DNA of 64,000 nucleotides from Candidatus Accumulibacter phosphatis (GTDB lineage: Bacteria; Pseudomonadota; Gammaproteobacteria; Burkholderiales; Rhodocyclaceae). This document shows positions 8,303-16,940 of the stretch, one piece after another. The notes beneath the pieces were generated by a model that saw only the letters and a program-made list of their open reading frames with translations, was not told the origin of the DNA and did no database searches. The stretch is taken from assembly GCF_012939955.1 (NCBI RefSeq), contig NZ_SPMY01000010.1, positions 39,816-103,815 of the forward strand, written 5' to 3'. Within the stretch, counting starts at the first letter, position 1, and each line of letters opens with the position of its first letter. A program made the position numbers and the translations under genes.

Positions 8303-9723
8303 TCAGCGGCCGTAGCTGTCCTGCAGGCGGACGATGTCATCCTCGCCAAGATAGCTGCCGGACTGGACCTCGATCATTTCGAGGTCGATCTTGCCCGGAT
8401 TTTCCAGACGATGGACGACGCCGAGCGGGATATAGGTCGATTGGTTTTCGGAGAGCAACAGCGTTTCTTCGCCACGGACGATCAGCGCCGTGCCCTTGAC
8501 GACGACCCAGTGCTCGGCACGGTGATGGTGTTTTTGCAGACTGAGGCTGGCACCGGCTTTTACCAGGATGCGCTTGACCTGATAGCGCGGCGCATGCGCC
8601 AGCCCCTCGTAGCTTCCCCAGGGGCGATGGACGATGTGCCTCAGTTCGGTTTCGCTGCGCGCCGAACGCTTCAAGGCCTCGACCAGCGCCTTGACTTCCT
8701 GCGCCTTCGCTTTGTCGGCTACCAGGATCGCATCTGGCGTGGCAACGACGATCAGTCCGCTGACGCCGACGGTGGCCAGCAATTGCCCGTCAGCGAGAAG
8801 GATCGAATCGTGGGTGTCGATACTCAGTACGTCACCGCGCTGCGTGTTGCCGTTGTCGTCGGCCTGACCAAGCGCAGCCATTGCATCCCAGGCGCCGATG
8901 TCGTTCCAGCCCGCATCGAGCGGAATGACGACGCCATGGTCGGTTTTCTCCATGACGGCATAGTCGATCGATTTTGACGGGCTGGCGAGAAAAGCCGCGT
9001 GATCGAGGCGCACGAAGTCCAGGTCGCAGCGTTCGCTGGCGACGGCCGCAGTCACGCACTCGCGGATTCCCGGCGCATAGCGGTCGAGGGCTTCGAGGTA
9101 GGTGTTGGCGCCGAAGAGGAACATGCCGCTGTTCCAGTAGTAGTCGCCGGAATCAAGGTAGCGTTGCGCAGTTTCCGCGTCGGGCTTCTCGACGAAGCGG
9201 TCGAGCGCATAACCACCCTCGACGACCTCACCGCGACGGATGTAACCGTAGCCGGTTTCGGCACGATCGGGGACGACGCCAAAGGTGACCAGGGCGCCGC
9301 GCGGGCGTGTGGAATCGCCGCACTGATCGCCTTCTGGAAAGCAGGCACGTTGGCGATGACATGATCCGATGGCAGGACGAGGAGTAGCGGCGGCTCTTGG
9401 TGAATGCCGGTGCGGAGGGCGTGCACCGCGGCTGCGGCGACGGCCGGTGCGGTGTTGCGTGCGGCCGGTTCGAGGAGAATGTCGGCCTTCTGGCCGATTT
9501 CGTGAAGCTGTTCGGCAACCAGGAAGCGGTGGTTTTCGTTGGCGACGGCAATGGCTTCACCCAGCCCGGAGACCCCGTCGAGGCGGCGCAGCGTGTTCTG
9601 CAGCAGCGAAAAGTCGTCGACCAGGCGGAGAAACTGCTTCGGGTAATGCGTCCGCGACAGCGGCCACAGACGGGTGCCCGACCCTCCACAGAGAATTACC
9701 GGGCGAATGACAGAGGTGTTCAT
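8303..9723 (-). CDS. manC: Mannose-1-phosphate guanylyltransferase / mannose-6-phosphate isomerase, frameshifted
   Basis: A bifunctional type II PMI/GMP enzyme making GDP-mannose. The N-terminal nucleotidyltransferase has GGSGTRLWPLSR, then LLVLPSDHVI, and after the break RFVEKPD and YYWNSGMFLF. The C-terminal cupin isomerase has RPWGSYEGL and SLQKHHHRAEHWVVV, with the zinc-binding histidines. The frame breaks near 9297, where the plus strand reads ggcgccgcg and one C is missing. Restoring it gives a 473-aa protein of normal family length. Start is the ATG at 9723. A base-calling error is the simplest explanation. Confidence 0.9.
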
Positions 9724-9777
9724 TTAAACGGTCTCCAGTAGGTGCAGGCTTGCCGCCATGGGGCTTTGAGGGACGGC

Positions 9778-9783
9778 ATTATA
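9778..9783 (-). promoter_or_regulatory. -10 box of the manC-rfbB-rfbD promoter
   Basis: A perfect TATAAT followed by G lies on the minus strand 55 bp upstream of the manC start. No convincing -35 is seen 16-18 bases further up, so an activator may be needed. Confidence 0.45.
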
Positions 9784-9906
9784 CCGCCGCCGTGGATTGC
9801 CGGTAGGCGCTGATGCCGGCAGTGGGCGGCGGCGAGCGGTCAGCGCTCGCCAAAGGCCTGCCGTTTGCCGAGCCACGCAAGGCGGGTGGCTGTGCGCGCC
9901 ATCTTC

Positions 9907-9912
9907 TATAAT
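9907..9912 (+). promoter_or_regulatory. -10 box of the waaC-waaA promoter
   Basis: TATAAT lies 47 bp before the waaC ATG in the 235-bp divergent gap with manC. The -35 is weak. The two opposed -10 boxes in this gap suggest that nucleotide-sugar and LPS core genes are expressed from a shared divergent region. Confidence 0.45.
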
Positions 9913-9958
9913 GCGCTCTTCCTGCTTGCCGCCCATCTTCCCCGGAACTGGCCCACCG

Positions 9959-10912
9959 ATGCGCATCCTATTGGTAAAAACCTCGTCGCTTGGTGACGTA
10001 ATCCACAATCTGCCGGTGCTCAGTGATTTGCGGCAGTGTTTTCCGGAAGCGGCAATCGACTGGTGTGTCGAGGAAGGCTTTGCCGATATTCCGCGCCTGC
10101 ACCCGGCTGTCGACCAGGTCATTCCGGTGGCCGTCAGGCGCTGGCGGAAAACGCTTGGCAGTCTGGCCACGTGGCGCGAAGTGCGCAACTTCCGCGCCCG
10201 CATCCGTGCCCCGAGCTACGACGCCGTGCTCGACACGCAGGGCTTGCTGAAGAGCGCGCTGATTGCCCGGCAAGCCCAAGGCAGGCGCTACGGCTATGCT
10301 GCCGAATCGGCGCGTGAGCCGGTCGCGGCGCGCTTTTATGAGGAGACTTTTGTCATCCCGCGCAATGCGCACGCTGTCGAACGCAACCGCTGGCTGGCCG
10401 CCGCAGCCTTCGATTATCCGGTCGACCTGGCCCTTGACTACGGTATTTCGGCGCCGCCAATCGACGACGCTTGCCGGTCGTCAGAGCGGCTGGTCATTCT
10501 GCTGACGGCGACCAGTCGCGACGACAAGCTGTGGGATGAGGCGAACTGGCGCGTCCTTGGTCGAGCCCTGCTCGAGCGCGGCCTGACGCCGGTCCTTCCG
10601 GCCGGCAATGCGCTCGAGCGGCAGCGTGCCGAGCGTATCGCTGCCGCCTTGCCAGGGGCTATTGTGCCGCCGCCGCTGCCGTTAGCGCAGGTCGCCGCCC
10701 TGATCGCACGGGCAGATTTGGCGGTCGGCGTCGATACCGGCCTGGCACACCTCGCGGCTGCCTTACGGGTGCCGGTGATCGCCCTTTACGTAGCGACAGA
10801 TCCCGCTTTGACCGGCGTCTATGGCCGTGGCTTTGTGCGCAATCTCGGCCGCTGTGGCGCGCCGCCGTCGACCGCCGAGGTGCTGACCGTTGCCGAGCAG
10901 GCGCTGCGGTGA
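9959..10912 (+). CDS. waaC: Lipopolysaccharide heptosyltransferase I
   Basis: A 317-aa GT9 glycosyltransferase adding the first L-glycero-D-manno-heptose to Kdo of the LPS inner core at the cytoplasmic face of the inner membrane. The N-terminus MRILLVKTSSLGDVIHNLPV is diagnostic. DTQGLLKSAL, the C-terminal ADP-heptose site VGVDTGLAHLAAAL and VIALYVATDP follow. The frame is open further upstream, but homology starts at the ATG at 9959. The stop overlaps the waaA start (TGATG). Confidence 0.95.
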   Translation: MRILLVKTSSLGDVIHNLPVLSDLRQCFPEAAIDWCVEEGFADIPRLHPAVDQVIPVAVRRWRKTLGSLATWREVRNFRARIRAPSYDAVLDTQGLLKSALIARQAQGRRYGYAAESAREPVAARFYEETFVIPRNAHAVERNRWLAAAAFDYPVDLALDYGISAPPIDDACRSSERLVILLTATSRDDKLWDEANWRVLGRALLERGLTPVLPAGNALERQRAERIAAALPGAIVPPPLPLAQVAALIARADLAVGVDTGLAHLAAALRVPVIALYVATDPALTGVYGRGFVRNLGRCGAPPSTAEVLTVAEQALR

Positions 10913-12261
10913 TGGCGCGTCTGGCACTTCTGGCCTATTCGCTGCTTTTCTACCTGGCAATGCCCCTGGTCTGGTTGCGGCTGCTCTGGCGAGGACGTCG
11001 GCAGCCGGCGTATCGACAACATTTTGGCGAGCGCCACGCGCTCTATCGACAAGCGCTGCGCTGTGGGCAGCGGCCGTTGATCTGGTTGCATGCCGTTTCG
11101 GTCGGTGAGACACGTGCGGCCGTGCCGCTGATCGATGCGCTGCTGGAGGCCTATCCGGACCATGACCTGTTGCTGACCCATATGACGCCTACCGGCCGCG
11201 AAACGGGCGGCGAGCTGCTGGCGGCTCGCCCTGAACGCCTGACGCAGGCTTACCTGCCCTATGACCTGCCCGATGCCTGTGGACGTTTCCTCGATCACTT
11301 TCAGCCGCGCATCGGGCTGCTGATGGAAACCGAGCTGTGGCCAAACCTGATCGCCGCGGCGAGAAGGCGGCAGCTGCCGCTTGCGCTGATCAACGGGCGC
11401 TTGTCGGCGCGCTCCCTAGGTGGCTATATGCGCCTGCGCACCCTGATCCGACCGGCGCTGGCGTCGCTGAGTGCCGTTGCCGCGCAAACGACCGCCGACG
11501 CCGAGCGCCTGCAGCAGCTTGGTGCCCGCCAGCCAACGGTATGCGGGAATCTGAAATTCGACGTCACGCCGGCCGCAGACAAGTTGCAGCTCGGCGCAGA
11601 CTGGCGGCAAGCCATTGGGCCGCGGCCGGTGTGCTTGTTGGCCAGTAGCCGGGAAGGCGAGGAAGCGCTGCTGCTCGATGCCTTGGCCACGGTGGCTGTT
11701 GCCGATCTATTGCTGGTGCTGGTTCCCCGGCACCCACAACGATTTGCCGAGGTCGCCGCCCTGCTTGCCAGTCGCGGCCTGAGCTTCTGCCGGCGCAGCT
11801 CAGCCGAACTGCCGGGTAGCGAGACCCAGGTCTGGCTGGGCGACAGCATGGGTGAAATGGCCGCCTACTATGCGCTGGCGGACCTGGTTGTGATGGGCGG
11901 GAGCTTGTTGCCGTTTGGCGGCCAGAACCTGATCGAGGCGGCGGCCTGTGGCTGTCCGCTGCTCCTTGGTCCGCACACTTTCAATTTCGCCCAGGCCAGT
12001 GCGGATGCGATCGCCTGTGGTGCTGGCCGGCGCGTGCCTGACGCCCGTCAGGCAGCGCTGGCGGCGCACGCGCTCTTCGCGCAGCCGGCGGACCTGCTCG
12101 TCATGCGCGCCGCGGCGACTGCGTTCAGCCAGGCGCACCGCGGCGCCACGGCGCGTACCGTGGCGCTGATCGAAGGGCTTAATGTGAAAGTCGCGCAAGC
12201 GACTCACGAAACTCCCGTCTCCCCTTGCGGGAGAAGGGTCAGGGGAAGAGGGGAACGGTGA
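10912..12261 (+). CDS. waaA: 3-deoxy-D-manno-octulosonic acid (Kdo) transferase
   Basis: A 449-aa GT30 enzyme that attaches Kdo to lipid IVA. It starts with a membrane anchor (LALLAYSLLFYLAMPLVWL). WLHAVSVGE, the family signature near residue 60, follows, then ETELWPNL and, later, SLLPFGGQNLIEAAACGCP in the donor-binding domain. The ATG overlaps the waaC stop; a GTG one codon earlier is also possible. The last 15 or so codons (HETPVSPCGRRVRGRGER) are encoded by a REP-like palindrome rather than a family C-terminus, so the coding end has been rewritten by that element. Confidence 0.93.
   Translation: MARLALLAYSLLFYLAMPLVWLRLLWRGRRQPAYRQHFGERHALYRQALRCGQRPLIWLHAVSVGETRAAVPLIDALLEAYPDHDLLLTHMTPTGRETGGELLAARPERLTQAYLPYDLPDACGRFLDHFQPRIGLLMETELWPNLIAAARRRQLPLALINGRLSARSLGGYMRLRTLIRPALASLSAVAAQTTADAERLQQLGARQPTVCGNLKFDVTPAADKLQLGADWRQAIGPRPVCLLASSREGEEALLLDALATVAVADLLLVLVPRHPQRFAEVAALLASRGLSFCRRSSAELPGSETQVWLGDSMGEMAAYYALADLVVMGGSLLPFGGQNLIEAAACGCPLLLGPHTFNFAQASADAIACGAGRRVPDARQAALAAHALFAQPADLLVMRAAATAFSQAHRGATARTVALIEGLNVKVAQATHETPVSPCGRRVRGRGER
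12214..12238. repeat. REP-like palindrome at the 3' end of waaA
   Basis: The imperfect palindrome CCC-g-TCTCCC-cttgc-GGGAGA-a-GGG (nine paired bases with one mismatch) is followed by a purine-rich strand (aggggaagagggg). This layout matches the small GC-rich extragenic palindromes found many times in proteobacterial genomes. It lies inside the waaA frame and provides its last codons. Whether it is multicopy cannot be seen within this window. Confidence 0.5.
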
Positions 12262-12300
12262 TGGCTTTCATGATCTGGGTTGTCTCGACGGTCATCACCT

Positions 12301-13644
12301 TCATGGCGCCTCGAAAAGGCTGTTGATCTGCTCCAGGTCGGTTTCAGCGAGCGCGCCGACTGCGGCTTTCAGTTTGAGTTGGGAAAGCAGGGTGTCGAAA
12401 CGCGCTTTGGCCAGATCGCGGCGGGTGACGAAGACCTGATTCTCGGCGTTGAGCACGTCGATGTTGATGCGTACGCCAACCTCGTAACCGAGCCGGTTCG
12501 ATTCCAGCGAACTGCGGCCGGAAACCAGTGCCGCTTCCAGGGCTCGTACGCCGGAGAGGCCATTGACGACCCCCAGATAGGACTGACGTGCGTTGAGCGT
12601 CGACGTGCGCCGGGCATTGTCAAGCGCAGCCTTTTCGGCGTCAAGCCTGGCGATCGCTTCGCGAGTCTTCGAGTTCACCGAACCGCCCTGAAAAATCGGG
12701 ATATTGAGCTGCAGACCAATCTGATTGGTGCGGTTATCGATCGAGCCGACACCAAACTGGCCCGGGCCGTTGTTCTGGTTGACGTTGGCGACCATGTCCA
12801 GAGTCGGATAGTGCCCCGCCCTGCTCACCTCTACCGCCTTGGCGGCCGCTTCGGCAGCTGCCTTTTGCGCCTGGACGACAAAGCTGTCCTCTTCGGCAGC
12901 CGTCACCCATTGCTCCATGTTTGCCGGCTGCGGCGGTTGCATTACCGCCTGCGGCTTGAGCCGGTTCAACTCGCCGGTTTCCTTGCCGACGACCACGCTC
13001 AGCGCATAACGCTTGACGGCAAGCTCGCTTTCGGCGGCAACCTCCTGCGCGGTTGCCAGGTCGAAGCGCGACTGCGACTCGTAGGTATCGGTGACCGTGG
13101 CGATGCCGACCTCGAAGTTCTTCTTGGCCTGTGCCAGTTGTTGTGCAATCGCTGTCTTGTTGGCCTGCACCGCGCGCAGGTTCTCGATGGCGAAGAGGAC
13201 ATCGAAGTAGGCTTGCGCGACGCGCAGGATCAGATCCTGGCCGGCCTGAGCGAAATTGGCCTCGCTCTGCATGACCAGCAGCTTCGACTGGTCGTACTGA
13301 ACGAAATTCTGCCAGCGGAACAGCGGCTGCGTCAGGTTCACCCCATAGGTGTTGCTATTGTACTTGTTGCTATACGATTCCCTGCTTGAGTCGATCCTGA
13401 CCCTGTAGTCGGTGTCGTTCCAGAAGGTGTTGCCCGTCGCCGCAATGGTTGGCAGCAAACCGGCCAGTGCTTGCGGCTCTTTCTCGCGTCCGGCAGCCGC
13501 GGTGGCGCGTGCAGCCGCGTACTGCGCGTCGTAGCTCAGGGCATCGTGATACAGCTGCAGCAGGTCGGTGGCGTATCCGGGAGCTGCAGAAAGGAGAGCC
13601 GCCAGCAGGAGGCCGAGCTTGAGGGGGCGGGGTTTTACAGGCAT
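12301..13644 (-). CDS. tolC: TolC family outer-membrane channel protein
   Basis: A 447-aa outer-membrane efflux protein. A signal peptide (KLGLLLAALLSAAPGYA) precedes mature TDLLQLYHDALSYDAQYAAARA, the usual TolC beginning. Long alpha-helical coiled-coil repeats, a typical NLTQPLFRW strand and LNIPIFQGGSVNSKTREA in the second half are visible. TolC trimers form the exit duct for type I secretion and RND/ABC efflux. The ATG at 13644 was chosen; a TTG seven codons earlier overlaps the rhodanese stop. No inner-membrane partner pump lies nearby. Confidence 0.92.
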   Translation of the reverse strand: MPVKPRPLKLGLLLAALLSAAPGYATDLLQLYHDALSYDAQYAAARATAAAGREKEPQALAGLLPTIAATGNTFWNDTDYRVRIDSSRESYSNKYNSNTYGVNLTQPLFRWQNFVQYDQSKLLVMQSEANFAQAGQDLILRVAQAYFDVLFAIENLRAVQANKTAIAQQLAQAKKNFEVGIATVTDTYESQSRFDLATAQEVAAESELAVKRYALSVVVGKETGELNRLKPQAVMQPPQPANMEQWVTAAEEDSFVVQAQKAAAEAAAKAVEVSRAGHYPTLDMVANVNQNNGPGQFGVGSIDNRTNQIGLQLNIPIFQGGSVNSKTREAIARLDAEKAALDNARRTSTLNARQSYLGVVNGLSGVRALEAALVSGRSSLESNRLGYEVGVRINIDVLNAENQVFVTRRDLAKARFDTLLSQLKLKAAVGALAETDLEQINSLFEAP

Positions 13645-13661
13645 CTTTTCTGAACTCGCTT

Positions 13662-14015
13662 TCAATATTTGTGCATTGCCGGATCGACGTCATTCGCCCA
13701 GGCGTCGACGCCGCCGCTGAGGTTGTAGATTGAACTGAAGCCCTGTCGCTCCAGAAAGCCGCCGACCTGTCGACTACGCACGCCGTGATGGCAGATGACG
13801 ACGATATCGGCATCTATCGGGAGTTCATCGATGCGCGCGGCCAGGCTCTGCATTGGCAGCAGGCGAGAGCCGTCAAGGTGGCACAGCTCGAACTCCCAGG
13901 GTTCCCGGACATCGAGCAGCAGCGGTCGTTGTCGCCAGCCGCCAGCACCACTTTCGGGGGCCGCACTGCTGGCTGCCAACCATTCTGCCAACTGAGTCGC
14001 CGAGAGCTGCTGCAT
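13662..14015 (-). CDS. Single-domain rhodanese-like protein
   Basis: A 117-aa rhodanese fold (LLLDVREPWEFELCHLDGS, then ICHHGVRSRQVGGFLERQGF). The active-site loop begins with Cys in CHHGVRS, a six-residue loop typical of GlpE-type sulfurtransferases. It would carry persulfide in the cytoplasm, acceptor unknown. It lies between the pcm-like gene (18 bp away) and tolC (18 bp away) on the same strand. Confidence 0.9.
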   Translation of the reverse strand: MQQLSATQLAEWLAASSAAPESGAGGWRQRPLLLDVREPWEFELCHLDGSRLLPMQSLAARIDELPIDADIVVICHHGVRSRQVGGFLERQGFSSIYNLSGGVDAWANDVDPAMHKY

Positions 14016-14033
14016 CGCGTCGTCGCCCGGGTG

Positions 14034-14702
14034 TCAGAAAACGAAGCGCTGGCGCGGCTTTGCCGTTCGTAGTGGTGCGACGACGGTCTCGAAAAGATTG
14101 ATGGTGTTGAAGGCATTCTCGTCGCTGTGCGTCGTCAAGCGGGCCTGCATCGCCGGTGCTTCACCGATGAACGCCGTTAGACGGCCACCGATCTTCAATT
14201 GCTGCAGGAAAGCTTCGGGTAGCTCGGAGAGGGAACCGGAGATGACAATCACGTCATAGGGGCCGTGCGCAGGCCAGCCCTCGGAGGCGTCGCCAGTTTC
14301 GACGCTGACGTTGGCGACGCCCGCCTGTTGCAGATTGCGCTTGGCGGTTTCGGCCAGGAGCGGATCGATCTCGACGCTATAAACGTACTCCGCCTTGGTC
14401 GCCAGAAGGGCGGCCATGTGGCCGCTACCGGTACCGACCTCAAGCACGATATCGGTGTTCTTGACGCCCAGCTCCTGGAGAATGCGTGCCTCGATCTTCG
14501 GTTGCAGCATGGTCTGGCCATTGCCGATGGGCATTTCGATGTCGGCAAACGCCAGCATCTGGTGGGCCGCTGGCACGAAGTGTTCACGCTTGACCGCATC
14601 AAGAACTGCCAGTACTTCCGGATCCAGCACCTCCCAGGGGCGGATCTGCTGCTCTATCATGTTGAAGCGAGCCTGTTCCATATCCATCGTCACCGCTGTC
14701 AT
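14034..14702 (-). CDS. pcm: Protein-L-isoaspartate O-methyltransferase family protein
   Basis: A 222-aa SAM methyltransferase of the PCMT family. FNMIEQQIRPWEVLD is the usual N-terminus of the betaproteobacterial type. MPIGNGQTMLQPKIEARI corresponds to the substrate loop. VLEVGTGSGHMAALLA is the SAM-binding motif I, and VYSVEID holds the acidic residue that binds the ribose. PCMT repairs isoaspartyl damage in old proteins. The substrate loop has GNGQTMLQP rather than the canonical GQTIS, so the substrate may differ. The ATG at 14702 has a GGGGA ribosome site; ATGs at 14714 and 14687 are alternatives. Confidence 0.8.
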   Translation of the reverse strand: MTAVTMDMEQARFNMIEQQIRPWEVLDPEVLAVLDAVKREHFVPAAHQMLAFADIEMPIGNGQTMLQPKIEARILQELGVKNTDIVLEVGTGSGHMAALLATKAEYVYSVEIDPLLAETAKRNLQQAGVANVSVETGDASEGWPAHGPYDVIVISGSLSELPEAFLQQLKIGGRLTAFIGEAPAMQARLTTHSDENAFNTINLFETVVAPLRTAKPRQRFVF

Positions 14703-14936
14703 AGCATTCCCCATCACAATTGCAATATTAGTGCGATCTAATATTCGATCTGCAGCGAGATTATACCCCGGTATCTGCCGACGGTCGCGGCGAAGCCTTT
14801 GTCGCGCACGGCTGGGCGCCAGTGTCGTGTTGCACGCCGTATGGAAGCTATAGATTCCGCCTGCCGCGTGGTTTCGCGCGACGTTCTGGGTCGCCGAAAG
14901 TCGCATCAAGATGGCAGCAGCAGCGGACTCGCAGGC

Positions 14937-14964
14937 AAAAAAAAAACGGCACCCTGAGGTGCCG
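14937..14964 (-). terminator. Rho-independent terminator of rpsT
   Basis: A perfect 7-bp stem (CGGCACC / GGTGCCG) with a four-base loop is followed on the minus strand by a long U-tract (ten As on the plus strand), 31 bp after the rpsT stop. Confidence 0.9.
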
Positions 14965-14995
14965 CTTCCGCTATTTCTGCTGCCCTGCCGCTGGA

Positions 14996-15262
14996 CTAAG
15001 CGGCCAGGCCCTTGATCTGAGCCGAGAGCCGGCTCTTCTGCCGAGCGGCCTTGTTCTTGTGAATGATATTCTTGTCAGCGATGCGGTCAATCACCGCGAC
15101 TGATTCCTGGAAAATACTCTGAGCCGCCGTTTTGTCGCCAGCGATGATCGCTTTCTGAACGCGCTTCACGGCGGTCCGCAGCGTCGAGCGCAGGCCGGCG
15201 TTGTGGATGCGTTGTTTGACGCCTTGGCGGGCTCGCTTGCGAGCTTGTGCGCTATTGGCCAT
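14996..15262 (-). CDS. rpsT: 30S ribosomal protein S20
   Basis: An 88-aa basic protein starting [14 protein letters not shown], with [19 protein letters not shown] and [17 protein letters not shown], diagnostic for S20. It binds 16S rRNA early in 30S assembly. It is monocistronic, with its own promoter and terminator, as is common for this gene. Confidence 0.98.
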   Translation of the reverse strand: MANSAQARKRARQGVKQRIHNAGLRSTLRTAVKRVQKAIIAGDKTAAQSIFQESVAVIDRIADKNIIHKNKAARQKSRLSAQIKGLAA

Positions 15263-15310
15263 GAATGTTTGTCCCTATGAAAAAGCTGATGAAGAACTTG
15301 AAAGGCGAGG

Positions 15311-15339
15311 ATTGTACAGAGTCAGGCACGGCGACGCAA
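15311..15339 (-). promoter_or_regulatory. rpsT: Sigma-70 promoter of rpsT
   Basis: On the minus strand, TTGCGT (15339-15334) and TACAAT (15316-15311) are separated by 17 bases, 49 bp upstream of the rpsT start. The spacing is ideal and the -10 matches five of six consensus bases. Confidence 0.6.
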
Positions 15340-15391
15340 GGGGCCGAGCCCTGGATGTCAGGATCCTGATAAGGAGGCGTAGCCGGGAAGC

Positions 15392-15416
15392 AAAAAAAAC
15401 GGGCGCCAGGCGCCCG
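15392..15416 (-). terminator. Rho-independent terminator of the first porin locus
   Basis: The stem CGGGCGC / GCGCCCG is followed on the minus strand by eight Us, about 20 bp after the natural end of the porin reading frame at 15439. It nearly matches the terminator of the second porin, so the whole transcription unit may have been duplicated. Confidence 0.88.
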
Positions 15417-15438
15417 TTCCTTCTGCGACCCAAAGAAC

Positions 15439-16566
15439 CTAGAAGCTGTGCGTCATGCCCGCACCGATGGCATAGTTGCTCTCGCCGACCGCGCCGATGC
15501 CGATCTGGCCACCGCCGGTGATTGGCGCCAATTGCGTCTGCATGGGCAGCGAGTACTTGTCGTTGCTGAAGTAGCTGTATGCGGCATATACAGAGGTCCG
15601 CTTCGACAGCGGGTAGCTGTACATGGTGCCCGCTCCCCAGCTGCTGCCGTCCTTCATCTTCGTGTTATCCAATGACAGTTCGCCGTAGCTCAGGGAGGCC
15701 GTGCCGGCACCGATCGGTGCATTGATGCCTACCGTCCAGAGATCGCTCCCTTTAAAAGTGGGCGTCGCCTGGGTGGTCTAGCTATACAGCTCCTGATAGC
15801 TGGCGAACAGCTTGACGACTTTGAAATCGTAGCTACCGCCGAGATACCACTCGTTGATGTCCTTGCCCGTAGGGTTCTTGGGTGTGGTGTCGGTCGCGGG
15901 AATCACGACGTCCTGGCGGCCCTGGTATACCAGGTCGACGTTGATCGGACCATTGGCGTAGTTGGCGCCAACACCATACTTGCCCCCGTCGCTCGTGCTG
16001 TTCTCGACACCTTCTTCACCGAATCCGTAGATCGCGCTGAAGCTAAGGCCGGAGTAGTTGTTGCTGGTATAGGTGATGGCATTGTTGAAGCGCGCGGGGC
16101 TGTTCGGAGTGATCGACATGCCGGACAGAACGCTAAGGTTCGACTGGATGGCCAGGTTGGTTGCGTCGAGGGCCGAGTTGCGTGCCGAGGCGTTGAAGCC
16201 CGGGGCATATTGACGACCGAGAGCGACGGTGCCGAGCTTGTCGCTGGCGAGGCCGACGAATTGCTGGCGGGCGTTGAGGCCGCCGGTACCGATGCCTTGG
16301 TTGCTATCGATGTCCAGGCCGTACTCAAGCGTGAACACAGCGCTCAGGCCATTGCCCAGCGCTTCCGAGCCCTTGAAGCCGATACGGTTGCCAGCACTGA
16401 TGCCGGAAGAAAGGCCGCTGAAGGTGTTGGAACCCCCACCCGGCTGGTTGCCCGATGAGTAAAGGTAGCCGGCATCCACGACGCCGTACACGGTGACGTT
16501 GGTCTGCGCGAGGGCGGCGCCCGAAGCCAGGCTGGCAACAGCCAGTGCGATAATTTTCCTTTGCAT
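15439..16566 (-). pseudogene. Gram-negative porin with an in-frame amber stop
   Basis: A signal peptide (IIALAVASLASGAALA) followed by QTNVTVYGVVDAGY identifies a Burkholderia/Rhodocyclus-type general porin, a trimeric 16-strand outer-membrane barrel. The frame is open for 262 codons, then meets TAG at 15778-15780. The same frame continues for 113 codons with clear porin sequence (GSDLWTVGINAPIGAG, then the C-terminal YAIGAGMTHSF ending in Phe). One substitution, for instance CAG to TAG, therefore explains it. Without the last strands the barrel should not fold. It may be a true nonsense mutation or a sequencing error. The start has a TAAGGAG ribosome site. Confidence 0.88.
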
Positions 16567-16885
16567 GATGAATCTCCTTATTTTCCAGAAACGCCAAGAT
16601 TAAATCTGCTCCGCCAGATTGATTCATTGGCAAGAGAATTTTGCGATGTGCTGGCAACGATCATCGCAGACGGCCAGACTACGAGCAAGCGTGCTGGCCA
16701 CCATTTCGGCGCCCTGACGGCGGTTGTTGCATTTTTGTCACAGGTGGGTCGCCGAAATACGCTTTGCTGCCGGCCATGGGAGCTTGGCGCAAGGCGCTCC
16801 CCGTCCGTCGTTCAGCATTTGTCCGCGGAACTGCTCCGCGACAGGCGTTGTAAGGATCGACGAGCGGCTGTACCCGAACGCGGGC
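16567..16885. other. Intergenic region upstream of the first porin
   Basis: About 320 bp without a convincing gene. It holds the 5' untranslated region and presumably the promoter of the first porin, plus the trailer of the second porin transcript. I saw no clear -35/-10 pair or operator. Confidence 0.5.
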
Positions 16886-16915
16886 GAAAAAAAACGGGCG
16901 CCGAAGCGCCCGTTT
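16886..16915 (-). terminator. Rho-independent terminator of the second porin
   Basis: The stem CGGGCGC-cgaa-GCGCCCG is followed on the minus strand by eight Us, about 25 bp after the porin stop. Confidence 0.9.
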
Positions 16916-16940
16916 CTCAAACTAACTGACCGAAGTCGAA

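Noticed and set aside
15778..15780. Pyrrolysine or programmed read-through at the porin TAG
   Set aside because: No context supports recoding; a nonsense substitution or a sequencing error is simpler.
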